Below, piece after piece: positions 57,427 through 64,000 of a stretch of DNA of 64,000 nucleotides (its first letter is position 1; the number at the start of each line of letters is the position of its first letter). The position numbers were made by a program, and so were the translations under genes. The notes beneath the pieces are model-generated. The model worked only from the letters and a program-made list of their open reading frames with translations, was not told where the DNA came from and made no database searches. This stretch comes from Akanthomyces muscarius (lineage: Eukaryota; Ascomycota; Sordariomycetes; Hypocreales; Cordycipitaceae): NCBI RefSeq assembly GCF_028009165.1, contig NC_079241.1, forward strand, positions 6,138,001 to 6,202,000. The letters are read 5' to 3'.

Positions 57427-57719
57427 TTAACAGCCACCGCATCCATCGCAGAAAGCAATGCTATTCCTTTGTTAGTGCATTTATGTAAAGCTTGCAACAA
57501 AACACCGGGCCCATACCAGTTGATCGAGGACGGAATACTGTCCTGCTGACAAGCCCAGTACCTATCATAGCAATCCTGACAGTCGATAAAGCGCTCTTTG
57601 CAGCCACGCAACATAACGCTGGCATCGTCTTTACCAGACGTCTCCTGACGGTCCGCAATAACAACGGCGGCCGCGGTACAGCCAAGGAGCGTGATGACGG
57701 CAAGAATGTTCAGCTTCAT
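57427..57719 (-). CDS. Small Cys-rich secreted protein (two exons), effector-like
   Basis: Exons 57517-57719 and 57427-57466 with a 50-base intron (GTATGG, branch CACTAAC, acceptor AAAG) give 80 aa. A signal peptide (MKLNILAVITLLGCTAAA) is followed by a short acidic stretch and seven Cys at 40, 47, 50, 57, 74, 77 and 80 (C-x6-C-x2-C-x6-C-x16-C-x2-C-x2-C). The spliced tail is WNSIAFCDGCGGC. Without splicing the frame continues for 107 aa but only one further Cys appears and the tail looks random, so I prefer the spliced form. No family is recognised. Size, signal and Cys content match the loose class of fungal effectors or antimicrobial-like proteins; this is inference. It lies in a repeat-containing region. 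Confidence 0.6.
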
Positions 57720-58019
57720 GTTGGGGGCAAAGAAAAGGAAAGGCAGATATAGCAGCCTGAGAGATTTCTTGGATGAAGTCCAGGGTCGTTTATGCGGCCA
57801 GTGACGCGGGCAACAGCTGGCTTAAATAGTTGGTAATACGGGCAGCTGCTGCATCACTTGCCAGCCTGATTTTTGGAACGTCGAGAAAGTATATGCATAC
57901 TGACAAGCTAGTGGATCTTTGGGTTGGAGTTGGCCCTTTTGAAAATGTGGCTGCAAATGTTGGGTTGGCGACGGACCATCGCACCCAGGCACCAGGGTTG
58001 GTTGATTGTACTCCACTGA
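57720..58019. other. Intergenic region, promoter of the small secreted protein
   Basis: No gene supported; holds the leftward promoter of the small secreted protein gene. Confidence 0.5.
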
Positions 58020-58325
58020 CAATTATTACACCACTTTCCATAAAGAGTTGTGGAAATATATAAAGTTCTTTTTCTCTAGAAATTAATTCGAAGCCCGATT
58101 TGCATCGCGATAGCATATTAGACCATTGCTGGCCCTACTGGGCGACGCAATGGGCAGCTAAAAGTCGCTCTGGATGTCGGCTCGCATTCCAGCCGTCTTG
58201 TCCTAGTGCAAGGCCTATTCGTCCGCCCGGACTCGTAATAGACACAGCGCGAGGAGCGCCGCTACAGGTTCGGCCCACTCGGATACCTAATCGAACAGCT
58301 TAATGCACAGGCGGGAGAAAACGTG
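58020..58325 (+). repeat. Unknown dispersed element, less mutated copy
   Basis: GC-richer partner of the copy at 55271-55590, same orientation, 2.7 kb apart. It retains C and G at positions that are T and A in the other copy, for example CTCGCATTCCAGCC against CTCATATTTTAGCC. No terminal inverted repeats or coding frame are visible. It ends about 230 bases before the dehydrogenase start and so may sit within that gene's promoter. Confidence 0.75.
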
Positions 58326-58552
58326 GCAGCTGAAGCATGTATGAGTGCGAGGCCGCAGCTGTGGCGCTCGCTCTCGCGAAAAGCCAGCTGTATTTCATCC
58401 GGCACATGTCCCTAATGACCACGCAAATGGGCTTCTTTCAGCCTCAGCTGCGCGTTCCAACCTCTTTATATACGGGCGGCCAGCCAGCCGCACGGCCCCT
58501 CGCTTTCTGCTGCCTTCTTCCGATGTAAACTATTAGCCAGTTTAAAGTAAAA

Positions 58553-59770
58553 ATGTCGCAGCACGAAACCATGCGCGCCTGGGTCTTTACTAAACGAGGC
58601 GAACCCTCCCAGGTACTTACATTTACGACCCTCGACAGGCCGTCTCTGCCACCGCGCGCGTCTCTGCCCCGCGATGCGCCGACGCCGGAGGAATGGGTAC
58701 TCGTCAGGACAGCCTTTGTTGGGCTCAACGTCGGCGCCATTTTCCAAATGACGCTCATTCCGCAAATTATGCGCACCAAGACCTGCGTGCCCGAAATGGA
58801 CCTCTCCGGTGTCGTCGAGGAGGTGTGGCATCCGGAGCGCGAGGCCGGTAGCAGCAGCAGCTCAGCAGCGCCATTCCGCTTCCACAAGGGCGACAGGGTT
58901 GTGGCGATGCTGCCGGCGAGCCACTCCCTCGCCACGGGCACAGGCGCGCTGGCAGAGTACATTGCAATCCCGGCCAAGTACGTGGCGCGCAAACCGGAGA
59001 ATGTCAACTTCGGGGATGCGGCGGGGTGCCTGCTGGCGGGCATGACTGCGTGGCAGCAAGTCCAGGAGTCTGGCGCCAAAGAGGGCGACAGAGTCCTTGT
59101 AAACGCAGCCAGCGGCGGTATCGGGACCATGGTAGTGCAAATGGTGCGGAACATCGTGGGCGGTTCTGGGTATGTGGTTGGTATATGCAGCGGGAGGAAT
59201 ATCGAACTGGTCAAAAGTCTTGGAGCGGACGAGGTATGCGCTTGCGTGGCCACAGTGTTTGACGTCTTCAAGTAGATTGTATTAACAGTGCACAAGGTCA
59301 TTGACTACACGAAACATGACAGTTTATCCGCCCATCTCAAAGACGTTTTCGAGAGCAAGCCCTTCAACGCCGTCATCGACACGCTGGGACATCAGGCTCT
59401 CTATCTCGGCTCACCCGCGTACCTCGTCCCCGATGGGATATACTCGTCGGCGGGCATCAAACCACCAAACTTCACCGTTCCCAACTTTCTGCGCGCTGTC
59501 CTGCAGATGAAGCTCAACGAGTGGTGGCCTGTGAGCACCTGGCTGGGCGGCGTCGGCCGTCTCTGGCGGGGCGTCTCCATGATGGCGCCTACGCTGGAGG
59601 ACCGGCAGCGCATCGTGGGCATGCTGGGAGCCGGAGATGTGCGGGTTGTGCGCGACAGTGTGTGGGAGTTTGAGGACGCGCAGAAGGCCTACGCGCATTT
59701 AGGGGGGCTGCATGCTCGCGGCAAGGTCCTGGTCAGGGTTAATCCGGAGCTCGGTGACGACGAGGCCTAG
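58553..59770 (+). CDS. Zinc-type alcohol dehydrogenase / quinone oxidoreductase-like MDR protein (two exons)
   Basis: Medium-chain dehydrogenase/reductase of 384 aa. Exons 58553-59233 and 59297-59770 join across a 63-base intron (GTATGC..CACAAG, phase 0). The closer AG at 59287-59288 would break the frame. The GroES-like domain holds CVPEMDLSGVVEEV and FHKGDRVVAML, and the Rossmann motif is NAASGGIGTMVVQM, giving NAD(P)H binding. SLGADEVIDYTKHD follows across the splice. The usual catalytic zinc ligands are not evident, so a zinc-independent enone or quinone reductase is likelier than a true alcohol dehydrogenase. Yeast and mammalian relatives (RTN4IP1-like) are mitochondrial; no clear presequence is seen here. 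Convergent with SIT2, 208 bases apart. Confidence 0.9.
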
Positions 59771-59978
59771 GCGAGCCCAAGGAACCACGGACGTGTTATT
59801 GTAATTAGTATTAATGGCGTAATTCACTACTCCTGGTTGACTGTACTCGGATCAACGCAGCCCGATATGAACTGATATTCCTAGAATCTAGCACATGATG
59901 CCCCATCCCACACAGATCTGTTCAGTAGAGGCCGATGCAGGAGGAAAGAAGAAATACAATCATCTCTCTTTCGATTCA

Positions 59979-62179
59979 TCATTTCCGTGATAGTTTCTTC
60001 TTGCACCAGCTTCTAAAGTCGAGGCGACCAATGACACCGCTTTGAGCGCGGTCTTGATCGATGGCTTTCAGGTCCACGTCTTCAATGGCCAAAGACACCA
60101 GGAATGAAACGCCCAGAAAAGCGACGGAGGCAACGAGGAGAATATGCATGACTTCGGTGTAACTTTGGTTGATGGCAATGCGCTCGGGGCTGCCCGCTGC
60201 AAAAGAGGTGGCGACAGTGAACGAGTTTTGTATGCCAGTGGCCTGCGACTTGGACGCCTCTGGAAGATGTGCTTGCAGTTTGGCCAGCAGCAGTCTTGTC
60301 CAGATCAAGCCCGATATTGCGTTTCCAATAGCACCGCCAATAGCTCGCGCCGCTTCGTAAAGCGTCGTCACGTTGGCGACATCTAAGATTTGTAAGTCAC
60401 TTTTCAGGCGCTGCTAAGATTAGAAGAAACTCACCTTGGTGACTGGCAACAGATTGCACCGCCGTCTGCGCAACAATACTAATCATGCCAGAGCCTCCGC
60501 TCGCAATAACCTGTCCCATGACGATCTGCGCCAGCGTGGCGTCCCCGTTGGAGTACCGAATCATGAACCCCCCGCCAATCAGCTTGACGAGCGTGCCCGC
60601 GACGACCACCCACTTGCACTTGCCGGTGTACTTGACCACAAACGCAGCCGCGAGGCCGATCGCGGCGGTGGACACGCCCTGCGCCGCCACGACGTTGGTG
60701 GCGGCCTTGGGCGACAGGCCGTTGACGACGACCAGGAACGAGTAAAAGTACGGCTGCCAGAGGTAGTAGCTCAGGAAGAAAAAGGCCTCGGTCAGGCAGC
60801 CCGCGGCGACGGTCCTGCTCATGGCAAGGCGCAGGGGCATGATTGGATGGCGGGCAATGTACATCTCGTACAGGACAAAGCCGGTGAAGCTGAGTGTGCC
60901 GGCGACAATCATGGCGAGGATCTGCGGCGAGGTCCATCCGCCATGGAAGCGGACGGTGAGAGTCATGGGTAGCAGAAGTAGCACCAGGCCGGCGACGAAG
61001 AGGAACAAGCCGGGGATGTCTGCCTGTGCCCATTTTGAAATAAATACGTCCGTCACCCTGCCCATGCGTGTCTTGTCTCTTGACCTCTGGTGGCCCCAGA
61101 TCGAGACGAGAAGCGGGATCGACACAACAGGCACAATTATCGCCCTAGAACAGGTTAATCACTCCGGCGTCCCGTCCTTGCGGAGGTGCTTCTCTTACCA
61201 CATGCCATAGCCCCTATTTAGCAAACACAATTAGCTCCGCGATTTCCGTATATCCTTGAGTCTGAACTTACCATCGCCAGTGCGTCGGCACGAGCGCCTC
61301 CACCATAGGCCCGCCAATCCACGCCGTCACGATGGGCGGCGCGTACAGCAACGAGCCAAATACCGCTCGGTTCGCGAGCGTCGTCGTGTCCGCTGCCAGG
61401 ATCTGCTGCAGAAACACAACGCCCACCTGTCCGACCGAGTAAAAGACCTGGCCGGCCGCCAGGGCGCCGAGGTTCCGCGATGCCGCGTTGACGACGAAGC
61501 CCAGCACAATGGACACGAGCGACACGCTCAAGGCCTCGGCGCGGCCCGACGCATCGGCAATCTTGGCCATGACGGGCTTTGTCGCTGCGTTTCTGTTTGA
61601 TGTGTGAGGACAAGGGGACGCCGGTGGAATGAGGCCGACACGGCAAAAAAGAAATAATACTCACAATACGCTTTGCAATGTGCTGATGGCGGGAAGCATG
61701 GAATGGGAGTTGAACTCGGACAGCGCGTAGGGCTGGTAGGACGAGACGGTGAGGCTGTCGAGACTGAGCGCCATGGCGAGCAGCATCATGCCCGTCCAGG
61801 CGACGAGCACGGCGGTCGGCGTCCATGAGCGGGTAACTTGCTCAATCTTTTGGACGCCAGTGGGCATGCTCTGCTGGCCAGCAGAGCCTGTGTGGTTCGG
61901 ATCCTCTGGCGCATCTTTCTCGAATTCCTCAAAGCTAACGTCGTCGCTGTCGTCGTCATCGTCGTAGAATCTTTTTGCGCAGGGCTGGACACTTGGTGGC
62001 ACTGGCGTGATGACGTCCTCTGCCACGCGATCAGCCTCACGTTTCCTTTGTCTCTTCTCCTTCCGCTTCTTCTGACGCGGCGGCTGTCGGCGGGTCTGCA
62101 AGGGAACATCGCTACCGGCTCGCGGCGGCACCAGAAACGGGGCCGGCGACGCAAAAGGCACCATCTGCGAGTAACTCAT
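59979..62179 (-). CDS. Siderophore-iron transporter, MFS SIT/ARN family (five exons)
   Basis: Second ferric-siderophore importer, 654 aa. Exons are 61665-62179, 61272-61592, 61199-61213 (15 bases), 60435-61144 and 59979-60382, with introns of 72, 58, 54 and 52 bases. The microexon completes HWRWGYGMWAI, a strongly conserved SIT segment, and cannot be skipped without loss of it. TM1 and its loop read SLTVSSYQPYALSEF, then SMLPAISTLQSV and TKPVMAKIADASGRAEAL (motif A position). VASHQDVANVTTLYEAARAIGGAIGNA and SPERIAINQSYTEVM are the C-terminal landmarks. The N-terminus is unusually long (~115 residues) with a Lys/Arg-rich stretch (RQKKRKEKRQRKREADR) and an acidic run (YDDDDDSDDVSFEEFEKD). An inverted ATCWGATAA pair lies ~465 bases upstream. 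Siderophore specificity unknown. Confidence 0.93.
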
Positions 62180-63432
62180 CTTGTCGACTACTGCTCATGA
62201 GAGAGAAGCATTGCAAGAGATGGAAAACTGTGCGCCAGGCAAGGGCCAGCAATACGAAGAAGAGAAGAAGGCTATGTACCTGATCCTTCAACCCCCACTC
62301 AAAGGTTACCTGCAGCATAGTATTCTGGCATCTTAGGAGGGGCTGGGTACTGTCGCCGGGTTGTACCGTTTAAATCCGACTTGGTGGGTGTCATCTACGA
62401 GTATACTGTACATTGGGTGACCAGGGCCACAACCGCCAGGACGCACTGGGGCATCAGCGCATAATCATGACCCAACAAGGTACAGGGAACATCTAAATGG
62501 CTCGTTCTTATTCGACGTAGCTACCAGTAGAAAGAAATATATCAGAGCACCCTTGTGTACGGTTACACATTGTCCAGTGGAGCGAAGCTCGCAGAGGCGG
62601 GGGTGAAAGGGGGTATTAGCCTCGTGTCAACGTGAATGCATCTTATCAGATGATCTGATAAGCACTAACCTTAGCTACGACGTGCACCGAGCCTGCCCTT
62701 CCCGCTAGCAACGGACCCAAGTTTTTTCCCCAGGGACGTTGCAATCCCTACCAGCGCAGTGGATGTGCGGAACTTTTGCTCTCGGCCCCATCCTTCATTG
62801 GGCTAAGCTTGACAAAGCCCTTGGGTATTTGTGCTCGGCTTGGGCCGGAGAACCGATCATTTGCCCAGGCAAGACTCGTGAGTGGTGCGTGCGCGTAAGC
62901 TGCCACATCGGGCCATGTTGAGCAGTGGCTGTGCTCTCACTTCCAAAGCGAAAGCGACGGCTAGGCTGTGTCAGTGTGGCATTTCAGGAATTGGGCTGCA
63001 TCCGAGGCCGGCCCTTTGCTCGCTGGTGATTCACACCACCCCGCATCGGCTTACTGGTCCCCCGGCCGGCCTCGTCCTAGTTTATGTCCGATTGTGCCCG
63101 GGCCGGTCGACAGAAGGGCGTGCAGTTCACGCTCGAAGCATGGCAGAATCGACGGCAGAAGCAGTCTTCTAAATTGAGCGCGCATGTAATTCCGCCTTTT
63201 GAAAAGTCACATCCTCGGCTTTTCTTACATTCATCTGCAAATGTCGACCTCAGCCGCAAACGACTCACCGGGCGGCGCGCCCGTGTATAAGTAGCGTCGG
63301 CAGTCCGATGAAGGACCCCGCTCACTCCTCGAGGGATCCCGGCTTCCACTTACACACAGCATTAACCAAAGTATCTCGAATCCCATTAAGAAAAATCGCT
63401 TTTGAGAAGAAGCCAGCAAGAACAGACCAAAA
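62180..63432. other. Divergent promoter region, SIT2/O-methyltransferase
   Basis: Contains the inverted ATCWGATAA pair at 62643-62661 and a reverse CCAAT (ATTGG at 62412-62416). No further gene is supported; small frames on either strand lack similarity. Confidence 0.6.
62643..62661. promoter_or_regulatory. Inverted pair of ATCWGATAA sites upstream of SIT2
   Basis: TTATCAGATGATCTGATAA: two ATCTGATAA motifs, one per strand, with one central base, the same geometry as at 27586-27604. Flanking C and G extend the symmetry by one base on each side. Likely operator for an iron-responsive GATA repressor. Confidence 0.72.
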
Positions 63433-63934
63433 ATGACGCCGTCCCGTCCCCCGCAGAACCCCATGGAGGGCACCCCGCCGCACATCCTCGCCCTGCTCGA
63501 CCGGCTGCACGCCGAGTCGCTCGCGCAGGAGAAGCTCCTGGACCGCTCCGTCTTTGCGGGCGCCGCCTCGGACGAGGCCAAGAAGGCGGCGGTGCGCGAC
63601 AAGTTCATCGCGCTGGACCAGGACAAGAGCCAGTACGTGTACGCGCTGGCCCGCGCCGCCGACGCGCGCACCATTGTCGAGGCCGGGACGTCGTTTGGCG
63701 TCAGCACCATCTACCTGGCCCTCGCCGCGAGCGCCAACGCCAACGCCGCAGGGGGCCGGGGCAAAAAGGCAAATGTGATTGCCACCGAGTACGAGCCGAC
63801 AAAGGCGGCGAGGGCGCGCGGCTACTGGGCCGAGTGCGGCGAAGTGGTGACGGGGGCGATTGATCTGCGCGAGGGAGACTTGAGGGAGACGCTCAAGGAG
63901 AATCTGGAGGAGGTTGACCTCTTGCTTCTTGATA
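63433..63934 (+). CDS. SAM-dependent O-methyltransferase, partial (first exon)
   Basis: N-terminal 167 residues of a small-molecule methyltransferase. The fold resembles the caffeoyl-CoA/catechol type: DQDKSQYVYALARAADARTIVEAGTSFGVSTIYLALA is the helix plus SAM motif I region (EAGTSFGVST), VIATEYEPTKAARARGYW is motif II with the acidic ribose ligand, and LREGDLRETL then VDLLLLD follow, the last being the metal or substrate-site Asp region. A donor (GTAAGA) at 63935 ends the exon in phase 1, and a branch-like GCTAAC lies near the window edge, so the rest is beyond 64000. Reading on would give a stop within 20 codons. It is divergent from SIT2. Substrate unknown; relatives methylate catechols or hydroxylated metabolites. 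Confidence 0.85.
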
Positions 63935-64000
63935 GTAAGAGACGACGTGATACTGCGTTGGGCCTGTCACAACGCGAGGAGCTTTGCTAACTTTGAGTCT

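Noticed and set aside
57396..57719. Unspliced 107-aa reading of the small secreted protein
   Set aside because: The extra C-terminal residues look random, while a 50-base intron with CACTAAC branch and AG acceptor gives a Cys-rich ending; kept as the alternative model.
1..64000. CRISPR arrays, rRNA genes, intact transposons or viral genes
   Set aside because: No regularly spaced direct repeats, 5S-like sequence, transposase, reverse transcriptase or capsid-like frame was seen on either strand.

Overview
The window is nuclear DNA of a filamentous ascomycete, most likely a Sordariomycete and probably Hypocreales. This is inferred from GC-rich coding sequence, many 50-80 base GT..AG introns with CTAAC-type branch sites, fungal-only families (CFEM, Zn2Cys6, siderophore MFS, NmrA), and a repeat copy carrying C-to-T and G-to-A changes like repeat-induced point mutation. 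All exon joins were done by eye from reading frame, splice signals and family conservation; no search or transcript was available.

Layout. 0.3-7.8 kb: thymidylate synthase, a Cys-rich single-pass membrane protein, a DHA1 drug/polyamine-type MFS carrier and a PTR2-type peptide transporter. 7.8-12.2 kb: no supported gene. 12.2-16.1 kb: a cytochrome P450 and a DHA1 MFS carrier, same strand. 17.5-24.9 kb: compact housekeeping block with Bos1 (ER-Golgi SNARE), thiamine pyrophosphokinase, Mia40, an OM14-like mitochondrial protein and a Myb/SANT-like protein. 26.3-30.2 kb: a CFEM GPI-type protein and a siderophore-iron transporter (SIT1), divergently arranged. 31.4-41.8 kb: SDR, GH16 glucanase, hotdog thioesterase, NmrA-like protein and a third MFS carrier. 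44.8-54.1 kb: GFO/IDH/MocA oxidoreductase, Zn2Cys6 regulator, Isa1 iron-sulfur assembly protein and an SLC6 transporter. 54.1-58.5 kb: repeat-bearing region with two copies of one unknown element (one RIP-like mutated), a truncated medium-chain dehydrogenase fragment and a small Cys-rich secreted protein. 58.5-64 kb: zinc-type dehydrogenase, a second siderophore transporter (SIT2) and the 5' part of an O-methyltransferase.

Main biological thread: iron. The 27.57-27.60 kb intergenic region and the SIT2 upstream region at 62.64 kb each carry a near-identical 19-base inverted pair of ATCWGATAA, the motif known for fungal iron-regulatory GATA repressors (SreA/SRE/Urbs1 type). The first lies between CFEM and SIT1, the second between SIT2 and the O-methyltransferase. 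This suggests the CFEM protein, both siderophore importers and possibly the methyltransferase are under iron control.

Gene-structure oddities: an exon made only of ATG (Bos1), a start codon assembled by splicing (OM14-like), a 15-base microexon (SIT2), and a 9-base microexon whose joined frame is one base short (thioesterase).
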